Shown here piece after piece: positions 23,173 through 34,919 of a stretch of DNA of 64,000 nt. Under the pieces are notes generated by a model, which worked only from the letters and a program-made list of their open reading frames with translations, did no database searches and was not told the DNA's origin. The stretch comes from Mercenaria mercenaria (taxonomy: Eukaryota; Mollusca; Bivalvia; Venerida; Veneridae), in NCBI RefSeq assembly GCF_021730395.1, contig NC_069368.1, positions 17,936,001 to 18,000,000 on the forward strand, written 5' to 3'. Each line of letters opens with the position of its first letter. The first letter of the stretch is position 1. The translations under genes and the position numbers were made by a program.

Positions 23173-24921
23173 CTATTTCCCAAATCGCTCCGGAAATTTT
23201 TCAACGTGGTACGGCTTATAGCACTCAACACAAAGATTCACTCCGCATCCTTCACAACCATACTGTGTTTCGCGTCGCTTTCCATTTTTTGAACACATCT
23301 TACAGGTTCGCCTTTTTCCCAAATTAGCCGGCCAGCATATCCTGCCTTGTAGCTGAATATTTTCCTTGAGCACGTCGCGTTTCCTTTTCTGCATAAAGTC
23401 CCCAATTAGCTGCTTCGCGAGTTTCTTTCGAAAATCCAGTTGTGTCAGTGGCTTAGGTTTTCCTGTTCTTGTCTTCTGTTGGTGATTTGGTGATTCCTTC
23501 ATCAGAATATAGGCTCCAACTATGGCAAGATCAACTAAAAACCAGAAAAGATATTTCCACCACTTGGCTGACTTCCGCGCTAGACTGTACATTGCCCGTA
23601 GCTGATCCGCATGGTCAACACCGTTCATGTACTTTGTGTAATTTCGTACGGACTCCGGGCAAGAAACATCTTTCTGACTTCCGTCTTTCTGCCTTCGTTG
23701 AACTGTTGTCCTCGGCGTTGTTGGATCGAAGTTTGTAGATAAAATGAATACGGTCTTCTTGTCCCTTCAAGCTGTCGCAACCATGTTTCCTTTCTGCATC
23801 GTGATAGATGTCCCTTGTTCCTTCAGCTTCTGCTGTTTTATTTCGTCCGGAATTCCTCGTCTGTTGGATCTAAATGTTCCACACGCGTAAGTTCCTTGCT
23901 GTTGTAATTCCTCGAATAGTCCTACCGTAGTGAAATAATTGTCACAATACACATGATGTCCGCGATTCAAAATTGGTGTTACTAAATCCATCACAACTCG
24001 TTCCCCTAAACCCTTGTCTCCGTTACGGTTCTCCTTACCTAAATACACTTGAATGTCATTCACATATCCATTGTGAGAGTCCGCCCTTACCCACACGTTG
24101 ATCCCACGTTTAGTCGGCTTCATTGGCACATATTGTTTGAATCCTAAGCGACCGGTATATCCAATCAAAGCCTCATCAACTGTCGTTTCACGGTGCGGTT
24201 TATAATTGGCCATCAAATTTACACGCACGGCTTCAAGAATCGGTCGAACATGTGAAAGTTTGTCATGGCCTGGTTGTCCGCGTGCCGGATTGCATGATGT
24301 GTCAGCTACGTGGAAGTACTTACTGATTTTATCATACCGATCGCGTGTCATTCTCTCTTTTATTCCACATGGACTAAACATAGGATCACTACTCCAGTAC
24401 ATATCCAAATTTGGTGCTGCAATAATCCCCATCACAATCTGAAATCCAAGATAGGCTCTTATTTCACTAAATGTAACGTTCCTCCATTTATCATCAGGTT
24501 TCTCCAGTTGCTTTTTTGTTGCATATTTGTTGGTCTCATCCACGATTTGTTGAATCATCTGGGGTGTGAATAATAAATTTAAAAAATCCATTTCAGTTTT
24601 ATTTACATCCATAATCACGGAAGGTCCCGGATTTCCACTGAAAACGTTAACATTTATCGGTCTAAAATTTGCACTCCATTCTTGTACCCCACCCACTTCC
24701 TTGTCACGTCGGTTCACATTCTGTCGCTGAATTAAGTCAACTAAAGGCACATCGTCGTCAGAATCATCATCACTAGACATAGAAATATCTGAATCATTCA
24801 CGGTTTCATTAAATCCCATCATATATTCCATTTCTGTGTCGTCTATATCCGAAAAATCATTGTCATGAAAGCTCGCCATGTTTACAATTTTTGTTTTTCT
24901 TTCGTTTTGAAACTCCCGCAT
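23173..24921 (-). pseudogene. PiggyBac transposase (DDE_Tnp_1_7) with one in-frame TGA
   Basis: One frame runs 583 codons from ATG 24921 to the stop at 23173, interrupted only by TGA at 23767-23769 (codon 385, in VATA*RDKK where Trp is likely). The catalytic aspartates are present: D249 in TTVDEALIGY, D327 in VYCDNYFTT, D436 in MNGVDHADQ. The N-terminus is acidic (DDDSDDD). The C-terminus has the Cys-rich domain CKMCSKNG...CEGCGVNLCVECYKPYH that binds the element's ends. A second ATG at 24879 (MASFHDND) is also possible. The protein would cut and paste DNA at TTAA. One stop in an otherwise clean gene points to recent activity, unless the TGA is a sequence error. Confidence 0.88.
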
Positions 24922-25443
24922 TTACATAAGAATAAAACAGATTATACTTGTCCAATCAAAATATTTTTAACATCATTGCGAAGTTAAAGCTTTTATCTGA
25001 TTGGCTAAATATTTGGGAAAGCCCTTTGTGTTTATAATTTTAAACCAATCAAACGTTTTTTAACAAGGGGTTGATCACGCATTAATACGGGACCCGACTT
25101 ACACTATATCGTTATCATCACGCATTAATAAGGGATCCGACTTGGAGCGCTTATCTCATATCACGGATTTTCAAGGGATTAGGCCTGAATGAATTAACCT
25201 TTGACGCAGTTTGTAAAACTCGCCCCTTTCGTTTGGACATCATTTATGTCAGGATAGTTTTCGTAGTATTTGGTTTGGAATTATTTGTACCTAACATGTT
25301 GCAGAGGTTTTCATGGTTAAGAAAGGCTTTAACGTTATACAGTCAGATGTGATTACTATATTTATAATAATTAACACAACTTGGATAATCTGTTTTTGCT
25401 TGAATATTCGACACTTTTCATGCCCGGGAGATGCAGTTAAATG

Positions 25444-25668
25444 AAACTTACTATTCGGACACTTCTGCATCGCTTTGGATCTCCATATAAAACTTACTAC
25501 TCGGACACTTCTGCATCGCTTTGGATCTCCATATAAAACTTACTATTCGGACACTTCTGCATCGCTTTGGGTCTCCATATAAAACTTACTATTCGGACAC
25601 TTCTGCATCGCTTTGGATCTCCATATAAAACTTACTGTTCGGACACTTCTGCATCGCTTTGGATCTCC
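25444..25668. repeat. 45 bp tandem repeat, five copies
   Basis: The unit AAACTTACTATTCGG-ACACTTCTGCATCGC-TTTGGATCTCCATAT repeats five times with one or two differences per unit. Flanking DNA is not repetitive. Confidence 0.95.
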
Positions 25669-27439
25669 GTATTTACATTGTAAGATTGATTCAAGTACAC
25701 AGATGTTGTTAACTTTCACTATTTAGATTGAAATTTTCCAAATGCAACCTTACGAAATATATAATGCTTTAGTAGGACAACCGTCATAATCAACATAATC
25801 AACAGCGCGAATATTCTTCTAAATGTTACTATCGTTATTCACATTGGACTTTTGTAAAGTTTAATAGCAATTTAAAGACACATCCGTGAAAATGTATGTC
25901 AAAACACGGCCAAAGTGAGTCCTTACTTATCGGCTTCCAAGACAATTTGGTAAAATAACAAAAATTTTCATTACAAGAGGTTACAACCCGGTTGTTTGGA
26001 GTACTGTGCATGTTTGGTGTTCGGCATTGAGTACATGCGTAAAAGATTCGTAAATAAAAACTTCTTTAAGAAGATCCTTTGGATGCATAGAACGCAACTA
26101 AGCAAAATAATCAAACTAGGTTTGACTGAGTTCATGAGATGTAAAGAAATGAGAAACACCCTTCACGCCACCTGGCAATAGCTTAAGCGGAATTCTATTA
26201 TAATCTTAAAAACAGAAGTTGTTCATATAATTATTACAACATCATTTTTTTGTTTCATATATTGTTTCTTTAGTTATCAATGTGTGTAAAAGGACTCAGC
26301 TGTCGGGGATTACTTTTATGTATACTGTTCTATAATCTTTGAACAGAAGCGTTATAGAATTTGAGACTATTTGCGGAATTAACTAGCTTAAACACACCGA
26401 TGTAGTTTTGCAGGCGTTGCTGCACTATGTTCTTTTATTTTTCTGTATTGAGCTTATTCTCTATATGCTTTACTTTGTCCATCATTCATCATGTTCCAAA
26501 CTATGCATACACTGTTGTAGTGTTAAAGTTTGTAGAGGCTGCATTCTTGAAGTTTTGCATTTACGTGAAAATTTCACAGTAACACAGTAAGGTATGGGGA
26601 TGTGTGAAGGTTCGCCCTCAGATGCAGAGAAGAAAGTGTTGAAATATAAATTGGCACGATAACTTTGTTTCGGCTACGACACTGCCACTGCTCTTGATGC
26701 TCTTCCTCAATTAGTTGCATGTAATTGCGGAAAGTCCATGTTAAAATACATGTGTCAATGCAGGGTTAATACATTGTCTTATTTATATTTTGCGGGGTTG
26801 GGGAAGAATTAACTAAAGCACACTCAATGCTATTGACGAATTTGAATTGATGTAATTTTTACCAGTTTTTTTTTTTTTTTTTTTTTTTTGAAAATCATAA
26901 AGATGACTTTTACGGACATTGAATAAAACATTTCTATTAAACTTTATATCCTGACCTATCTTTTTATTATATTTTCTTCCAACAAGTTATATTGGCTAAA
27001 CAAGATATGCAGACTGCACATAATCTTATAATACAAAGTCTTGTGTCGATATTGATTTGTGCTGAATTTTCGTATTTTATTTTCATTCTGGATACTAATT
27101 TAAAGCAGATTTTCAGTAATTTATATTCTCTTTTTGAAACTCAATTGTATTTCTTGTATCTTTCAGAAATAATCGTATTTCAAATTCAACTCGGTAAGAA
27201 TATTCAAATAATAATGCATATCAAGAGGTAATAATGAAGTAAAAAAAAATGAATTGTAAAATATCCGTATAGGGTTCAAATAAAACTGATACAAAAGATA
27301 AAATACATTTTTTTTATTCTTAAAGGTGTAAATATAGATATTCAAAGTGTTCTTTTGTTTGCCCGTGTAACTTTGTTTTCGACTTTTTTATCCAGTTTTA
27401 TACATGGCATAGGAATCAACAAGATAAACATTTTGACCA
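25669..27439. other. AT-rich intergenic DNA, no gene supported
   Basis: It contains a poly-T tract (about 26862-26889) and short frames of low complexity. I see no motif, splice pair or repeat family. Confidence 0.5.
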
Positions 27440-28095
27440 AGTTTCATGAAAATAAATGTAGCCTGTAGGGTGTTACAAAACTTTTGATTTGACCTGCTGA
27501 CCTAGTTTTTTACCCACATGACCCAGGTTCGAACTTCACCTACAGATCATAAAAAAAATTCTGTGCAAGTTTATGTCAAATCTAAGTTGAATGAAACCTC
27601 TATATGGCTGAAAGGGTCAAAACAGAAATTTTGCACATTTCAGGGGCAGTAACTCTAGAATCCATGGATAAATCTAGTCGGTTTTATCTTATTGTCACTT
27701 CAGTTTTGTATATGTGTGGTTAAAATAGAACTTCTATCGTATTCACAAGGTAAAAATTAACAAAATTTGGCTCTTTCATAGGTCTAACAGGCGCCATAAC
27801 TCTAATGGATTCATCATGGAATCCAAGATCTATTGTTGTTTAAGACATTTTGTAAGTTCAATTCATGAATGAAGTCTCAATATGACTGAAAAAAATATAT
27901 AAAATAATAGCAATTTCTTGCCCTTTAGGGGGCAATAACTCTAAAACCCATGATGGGATGTAGCTAGTTTTCGAAAGCAACCGAGATATTATGCCAATAC
28001 AAGTTGTATGCACGTTTGATAAAAATCGATTGCAAAATGTGGTCTCTATCGTGTTCACAAGAAATTGTGGATAACAAAAGCTCACCAAATAAGCA
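27440..28095. repeat. Degenerate HINE-like copy
   Basis: Decayed units of the family at 15930-17327: GGGCAGTAACTCTAGAATCCATG, GGCGCCATAACTCT and GGGGCAATAACTCTAAAACCC. It ends CAAGAAATTGTGGATAACAAAAGCTCACC. The terminal hairpin is lost. Confidence 0.55.
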
Positions 28096-28339
28096 GTACA
28101 AAATGAATATAATTTACCTTCGGTACCCAAACATTTTCACTCGTTTGCTCGCACAGACTGAGAGACGCACATGTTATCCCATATTATGTCCTTTAACTTT
28201 ATTTCACCATATTAATGATCATATGTTTATATAAGACTGTAAGAAGTTTCATTAAAATCTACACTGCAGAAAACATTTATTCGTTAAAATGTTATTAAAG
28301 TTGGGATTTTTCCATAAACACCCATTTAGAAGGGTTTGG

Positions 28340-28734
28340 CAGATACCTCCCTCTTGTAGTGTGCTAAAGAGGGAGCCTCAGCAACTGAGGCTGGTAGTGC
28401 GTTCCACTAGCGGATGGTTCTCGGGAAGAAGCTGTATTTAAACTGATCGCTGGATGGTTGGTAAAGTTGGAACTGAATTTGGTGCCTTGAAGTACTTTGA
28501 GGTATGCATCTGCTTGGATGTCGATAAGGCTGTGAAAGATCTTGTAAAGAATTGTGAGTTGAAGTTTAGTCCGCTTCCCAGCCAAGTTCATCAAGCATGA
28601 AGGAGACAATATTGGTTTTATGATAACGATTGAGTGCAAGTGGGGTGGCACGACGCTGTACAATTTCGATCTGATGTTTTTTATGGTATGGGTTTTATGC
28701 TACTGCGCAATATTTTAAATTGGATCTCACCATG
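28340..28734 (-). pseudogene. LINE-B reverse transcriptase fragment, C-terminal part
   Basis: On the minus strand NLKYCAVA, NPYHKK, IVQRRATPLALNRYH, LTILYKIFHSLIDI and YSFFPRT-WNALPASVAEA appear in order, in more than one frame and with a stop. This is the end of an APE-type LINE ORF2 (typically QRRAARY..NRYH and YSFFPRTI..WN.LP). Its upstream part lies at 33953-34092, on the other side of FB-I. Confidence 0.7.
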
Positions 28735-31026
28735 TGGTCCGAGAGCTCATGGACTTTTATTGCAACAATTGAGGCCAAAAGAAATTTATACATTTTTGGA
28801 AACAATATTTCATATCCTCCATGGAAACCCATTTCTTAAGTGTCAAAGCCGTGCCTATCTATATTTTGTTCACTTATGTTTGTGATAGGGGAGGTAAAAC
28901 TCACTTGTAAAAATATTAGGGGGTAGGGTAAAGTTTACGTCTACCAGTTATTTTATTGATTAATTACAGTAACTATCTGATTGTCAGTAAATGTATATAT
29001 GTCCCACAATGACAGCAATAAGTAATTCATCAAAAAGGACTGAAGGACAAACTGGATATTCAAGGTCAAAGGTCAGTTTTATGTAAAAATCACAAAAATT
29101 GGCATATTTGAAATTCATTTTTATTCTTAAAAACTAGTTTGTTATCATAAGATACTCGTCTTTATTTATGTAATGTGTATATATCAGCCAAAATCAGAAA
29201 TGTAAATTTTATTGCAAAAAGTCAAGGTAAACCCTGATAATTGAAGGTCAAACTTCATTTTTATGCAAAAATGTGAAAATTATTACCTTAACTTTTTCTA
29301 AACTGTTTAAAATGTTTTCACATTATTAGTCATTGAAGTTAATTCGTTTTAATGTTTGTATGTCAGGCAAAGTCAGCAGTGCAGATGTAACCCCAAAACT
29401 GTCAAGAGTAAAGCTAATATCACGGGTCAAAGGTCAAATTTGTGTGAAAAATCGCATGAATAGCTTCCTGTTTGAAAAATAATAGATATATTTTTATCAT
29501 TATAAGTAATTTCTCGTTATTTATTTTAATGTAAATGTGTCTCACAATGTCAGTAATAAAGATATCGTCTAAAATCAGACAAGTTCAAATGTAATATTAA
29601 GGGTAAAAAAAACAAAGAAAAATATCAAACAGGGAATGCCACGCACCAAAAGGTCATTTTCAAGTAAAAGAATGAAACAATAGCTCTTTAATTTTTTCTT
29701 TATTAACAATATCTTGACGATATTAGTCAATGATATCAGTTCATTTTAATATACAAATGTTAGGCGATGTCTGGTATTCACATATAATTTCAAAACATTC
29801 AAGTTCAACCATAATATGAAAGGTCAAAGGTCAAAAAGTGAGTAAAATGTTGCAACAATATCACCTATTTGTAATAGTTTTTATTGTTTAAAAGTATTTG
29901 TTTTGTCATTTCAGTAACTGATCGTTGTTCATTTTACTGTATGTATGTCAGACGATGTCATGGAAGAGACAATAAGTCAAGGTCAAACCTGTTATTAAAG
30001 GTCAGGGGTCATTTTTGTGTAAAATATCAAAATGTAGCATACTTACTCATTACTTTGTTCAAAAATAGCTTGTTGTTCACGTTTAGAAATTTATTTTAAT
30101 GTATACATGTCAAGCAAGGTGAGCAATGTAGGTTTTATCCTAATAAGTCAAAGCCAGCCCTTTTTATCAAAGGTCAAAGGTCAAACTTTTGTGAAAATTT
30201 GCAAAAACAGCATTTTTGCAATGATTTTTCTTTATTGTTTTAGGGTATTTTTCTCAACACTAGTAACTGATCATTCTTCATTTTAAAGTATATATAACAG
30301 GTGATATCATTCTTCCTTAATTATGAAAAATCAGTCGTTGTCAAACCTGACATTCAAGGTCAAAGGAGAGGGTCTTCAAGAAACTTGCCATTATGAAAAA
30401 TGGCTTGAACAAGTTGGGGAGCAAATGAAATTACGTTAAGTCTGCACAGGCACCGTATGGCCCATGGCAGAGTACGCATCCACCTCAAGGGTAACTGCTT
30501 CCAAAACCAGTAAAGATAAACTGGACAAGGTTCAAAATTCAGGCCGGAGGATAATTCTCGGAGCAATGAAAACAACTCCAAGTAAAGAAATGAAAAAGAC
30601 ATCCAACATTGAGCCATTAAAGACTAGACGAGAGTACAAAGCCCTTGTGCATGTAGAGAAGGCAAAGAGACTACCATCACATCCACTCAATTCAAAACTC
30701 GAGAGCAGAACTAAGAACAGACTGAAACGACAGAGTCTCGACCATATCGTCAAAGGACTGCAGAAAGGAAAACCAGCAGCACTGGACACAGAGGCAGAGC
30801 CGCTTGTGCCTGATGAATGGGTTCCTAGACAATGTGCTCCAAAGATCAGATTGAAGATGCCAGGAGCAGAAGAAAATGGAAAACAATATCAGGCCCACCA
30901 ACAATCTTACGAAACGCTAGAAATGATCAATGACCGCTATCCAGCACACTCGTGAATCCAAGCATATACCGATGGATCGGTTGAAAAAGCAGTTCCGAAT
31001 GCTGGAAGTGTTGCCTACATCAAATT
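28735..31026 (+). repeat. FB-I left arm
   Basis: Minisatellite units of about 160-190 bp lie near 28990, 29175, 29355, 29535, 29745, 29935, 30095 and 30285. Their shared core is AAGGTCAAAGGTCAAA...GTGAAAAAT.GCAAAA...TTCATTTTAATGTATATATG-TCAGGC. The LINE-A fragment follows from about 30375. Confidence 0.8.
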
Positions 31027-31670
31027 CTCTCACACTCTCTCATCCAGTCGACAAGAGATTCTCAAACTTTAGAGGCGAGACGCAAGCCCCAATTTCGGCC
31101 ACACCCAAACTGTATGAGCGAGAAGAAAATGGGTAAAATATTGTTTTTCTGACAGACTCCAAGTGAGCTCTTCAGACTCTCTCAGCAGGTCCATCAGACA
31201 TCTTAATGAGACACTGTTGGAAATGTGGGCATAGCCGAAGATGAAGCTGCGAACAAACTTGAAAAGGAAGCAGCCAAGCATATACAGTCCCAAACCCCCA
31301 ACTTCATACAGAGAATCTCAGATTCTGCGGAAGAACGGATTTGCATCAAACTGGAAGAACATAAATGATGGCGGCTACCTGCAAAATCATGACAGTCTGC
31401 GCCAGCTAATCAGGCACAGCCAAACAACTATCCTCCGTCAGCGCACTGGACACTGTGGCCTGAGAAAACATATGAAGAAGCGGGGTGTTGCAAAGACACC
31501 AAAATGCCAGTGCGGATCAGAGGAACAAATACCATTCCATATCCTGCAGAGCGGTTACTATCTGGAAGAAGTATGCCAGAAAGTTTAGCCCACAGACATC
31601 CCAAATGAGACCAAGCTGTGGGGAGATGCCAGCGACCTGCAGAAGCGGTGCAGTTCACTGCCGCATCTAG
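30375..31670 (+). pseudogene. LINE-A ORF2 3' part: RT end, RNase H, zinc knuckle
   Basis: In order on the plus strand: EYASTSRVTASKTSKDKLDK, RRIILGAMKTTP and RREYKALVHVEKAKRL (end of the RT), then YTDGSVEKAVPNAG (RNase H, first catalytic Asp in TDGS). KLEKEAAKHIQ, TGHCGLRKHMKKRG and CQCGSEEQIPFHIL (C-terminal Cys/His motif) follow, then LWGDASDLQKRCSSLPHL. The layout fits an I/jockey-like LINE with RNase H. Several frame changes and stops make it a pseudogene. Its 3' end runs into the opposite-strand copy near 31680. Confidence 0.75.
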
Positions 31671-31679
31671 TGTCAAAGC

Positions 31680-32345
31680 AATGCCAATCTATATTTTGTT
31701 CTGGAAATTTGATGTAGGCACCACTCCCAGCATTATGAACTGCTTTTTCAATTGATCCATTGGTATATGCTTGGATCCAAGAGTGTGCTGGATAGCGGTC
31801 ATTGATCATTTCTAACGTAAGAGATTGTTAGTGAGCTTGATATTGTTTTCCCTTTTCTTCTGCTCCTGGCACCAATAATCTGATCTTTGAAGCACATTGT
31901 CTAGGAACCCATTCATCGGGCACAAGCGGCTCTGTCTCTGCGTCTAGTGCTGCTGCCTTTCCTTTCTGCAGTTTTTTGACAATATGGTCGAGACTCTGTC
32001 GTTTCAGTCTGTTTTTAGGTCTGCTTTCGAGTTTTGAGTGGAGTGGGTGCGATGGTCTCTTTGCCTTCTCTGCCTGCACAAGGGTTTTGTACTCTCGTCT
32101 TATGTCTAATGGCTCAAAGTTGGCTGTCTTTTCCATTTCTTTTATTGGAGTGGTTTCGTTGCTCCGAGAATTATCCCCAGGCCTGAATTTTGAACCTTGT
32201 CCAGTTTATCGTTACTGGTTTTGGAAGAAGTTACCCTTGAGGTGGATGCGTACTTTGCTATGGGCCGTACGGTGCCTGTGTAGACTTAACGTAGGATCTT
32301 TTAATTTGCTCCCCAACTTGTTAAAGCCTTTTTTTCATAGTGGCG
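31680..32345 (-). pseudogene. LINE-A fragment, inverted copy
   Basis: The minus strand repeats the same family: IRREYKTLVQAEKAKR, SKLESRPKNRLKRQSLDHI, VPDEWVPRQCASKIRL, MINDRYPAHSWIQAYTNGS and EKAVHNAGSGAYIKFPEQN. TNGS replaces TDGS, so the RNase H site is dead. It ends within the RNase H domain, where the plus-strand copy ends its C-terminus. Confidence 0.75.
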
Positions 32346-33949
32346 GATTTCTTGAAGACCCATTCCTTTGACCTTTAATGTCAGGTTTGACAACGACTGA
32401 TTTTTCATAATCAAGGAAGAATGTTATCATCTGTTATATGTATTTTAAAATGAAGAATGATCAGTTACAAGTGTTGACAAAAATACCTGAAACAATGAAG
32501 AAAAATCATTGCAAAAATGCTTTTTTTTTGCAAATTTTCACACAAATTCGGCCTTTGACCTTTGATAAAACGGTTGGCTGTGAACTTTTGAGATAAAACC
32601 TACATTGCTGACCTTGCTTGACATGTATACATTAAAATAAATTGCTAAACGTGAATTATAACAACAAGCTATTTTTGAACAAAGTAATGAGTAAGTATGC
32701 TACATTTTGATCTTTTACACAAAAAAGACCCACGACCTTTAATAACAGGTTTGACCTTGACATATTTTCTCTTCCATGACATCGTCTGACATATATACAG
32801 TAAAATGAACAACGATCAGTTACTGAAATGACAAAACAAATACTTTTAAACAATACAAAAATATTACAAATAGGTGATATTATTGCAACATTTTTCTCAT
32901 TTTTGGACCTTTGACCCTTTATATTATGAACTTGAATGTTTTGAAATTATATGTGCATACCAGACATCGCCTAACATTTATCCATTAAAATGAACTGATA
33001 TCATTGACTAATATCGACAAGATGTTGTTAACAAAGAGAAAAGTTAAAGAGCTATCTTTTTTCATTCTTTTACTTGAAAATGACCTTTGACCCTTAGTAT
33101 TACATTTGAACTTGACGATATATTTAATTATTGACATTGTGAGACATATATACATTAAAATAAACCACGAGCAATTACTTATAACGGTTAAAATATATCT
33201 GTTGTATTTCAAACAGGAAGCTATTCGTGCGATTTTTAACACAAATTTGACCTTTGACCCTTGATATTAGCTTTACTCTTGGCAGTTTTGGGGTTACATT
33301 TGCACTGCTGACTTTGCCTGACATACAAACATTAAAACGAATTTACTTCAGTGACTAATAATTTGGAAACATATTAAACAGATTAGAAAAAGTTAAGGTA
33401 ATAATTTTCACATTTTTGCATAAAAATGAAGTTTGACCTTCAATTATCAGGATTTACCTTGACTTTTTGCAATAAAATTTACATTTCTGATTTTGCTTGA
33501 TATATACACATTACATATATAAAGATGAGTGAATTATGATAACAAACTATTTTTTAAGAATAAAAATAAATTTCAAATATGCCTATTTTTGTGATTTTTA
33601 CATAAATCTGACCTTTGACCTTGAATATCCAGTTTGCCCTTCAGTCCTTTTTGATGAATTTGTTATTGCTGTCATGGTGGGACATATATACATTTACTGA
33701 CAATCAGATAGTTACTGTAATTAATCAGTGAAAAAACTTGTAGACGTAAACTTTACCCTACCCCCTAATATTTTTACAAGTGAGTTTTACTTCCCCTATC
33801 ACAAACATAAGTGAACAAAATATAGATAGGCACGGCTTTGACACTTAAGAAATGGGTTTTCATGGAGGATATGAAATATTGTTTCCAAAAATGTATAAAC
33901 TTCCTTTGGCCTCAATCGTTGCAATAAAAGTCCGTGAGCTCTCGGACCA
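31705..33949 (-). repeat. FB-I right arm
   Basis: Reverse complement of 28735-31026, with the same order of LINE-A fragment, eight minisatellite units and end TGGTCCGAGAGCTC. Confidence 0.8.
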
Positions 33950-33952
33950 ATG

Positions 33953-34092
33953 GTAATGGAGGCGTTTGCTTAAGTTTCTGTCGAAGCATACCAGTGATGA
34001 AAGCCCAGAATATTTTTTTGGTTATGCAATTGATGTGGTTATTTCGTGATAGATTGGACTGGATGTTTACACCGAGATACTGATTGATGATT
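33953..34092 (-). pseudogene. LINE-B reverse transcriptase fragment, YLGV side
   Basis: The minus strand reads QYLGVNIQSNLSRNNHINCI and then FITGMLRQKLKQTP, the RT block just before the part found at 28340-28734. The two pieces were one LINE before FB-I inserted. The frame does not carry straight across. Confidence 0.65.
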
Positions 34093-34919
34093 CTTCTTTC
34101 ATACTTCTGTCATTATTATTCTTCAGACAAAGTCAATTCCTAGATTACACATAAAGTCATTGAACCATATTTTATCAATGGACTTTTGATATTAGGCATG
34201 AACGGGAGTATCAAGCCAAAGCACAAACTTATGGGACATAACTAAATATTTTATTACTTTAACAAAACTGATTTCACATTAACTAGAATTAGTATCTAAC
34301 AATTTGTATAAGCCCATGAATTAATCTCTGACTGCATACCTCCTTATGATACCTTCACTTTTAATAAATTAAAACAAAACACAGCTGAGTGGAAGAAAAG
34401 GCCGCGACTTTATTCTAAGAGAAAAATACTTCGTGAACAAATGGCAAGGTAGAAATAAGAAATGCATACGAAAATTATATACATATTAAGAAATATCAAA
34501 TATACAGATGAAAAGAAAGTAACCAAATCAATTTGCATCCCTGCGAAAAAAGAACTATCCCCAGCGAAGACTGCCAAGGGACTTGCCAAGGATGCAAAAT
34601 CTTCAGTATGAATACTTGAAATAATGTATGCATAATATAAACTAAGATAGTACATGTACTTGAAGAATGCAAGAGTACCAAAAGATATGTACTTTATCTG
34701 TGCAAATATGTACTTTGACATTTTTTTCCTTTTAAACCGAGATATATATAAATAGCAGGGAAAGTAGTAATATGCTGGAATATTAACTAAATATTCATTT
34801 GCATCACTAGATAGATCAACACAAGCAAAGAACTGTAAGGACAATTCAAGGAGGTTCAAGCAAACTGTGCGACCGGGCGTTAGAGGATTAGCAAAGGGTT
34901 TAACTACTGACTCGGGGTT
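34093..34919. other. AT-rich DNA, no gene supported
   Basis: A 149-residue minus-strand frame (34410-34859) is rich in Tyr, Phe and Ser, with no domain, splice context or family. I treat it as chance. Confidence 0.5.

Larger units (their letters stand above)
21979..25193 (-). mobile_element. PiggyBac transposon, nearly complete
   Basis: The element is flanked by TTAA on both sides (21975-21978 and 25194-25197), the PiggyBac target. The ends share ATTCAGGCCTRAT in inverted orientation: CATATTCAGGCCTGAT on the left, TTCATTCAGGCCTAAT on the right. A transposase lies at 23173-24921 on the minus strand. A palindromic MITE (22885-23020) has inserted downstream of it. Direct repeats of CACGCATTAATAMGGGAYCC lie at 25075 and 25117, and a GATAAG/GAGATAAG motif sits near each end. 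The termini differ from the common CCYT start of many PiggyBac families, so the exact ends need checking. Confidence 0.65.
28735..33949. mobile_element. FB-I: giant foldback element with 2.2-2.3 kb arms
   Basis: The ends are TGGTCCGAGAGCTC and its complement. ATG is duplicated outside (28732-28734 and 33950-33952). The left arm 28735-31026 matches the reverse complement of 31705-33949 at roughly 90% by eye. Each arm holds, from the outside in, a unique 250 bp end, eight minisatellite units and the 3' part of an RNase H-bearing LINE. The 678 bp spacer is the rest of that LINE. No transposase is seen. The element sits inside LINE-B. The superfamily is unknown, and a 3 bp duplication fits several. 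Confidence 0.75.

Noticed and set aside
25444-25668. Five 45 bp repeats looking like a CRISPR array
   Set aside because: There are no unique spacers: the whole unit repeats. The host is an animal.
34410-34859. 149-residue minus-strand frame
   Set aside because: Composition is rich in Tyr, Phe and Ser as expected from AT-rich DNA. There is no domain, splice context or relative.
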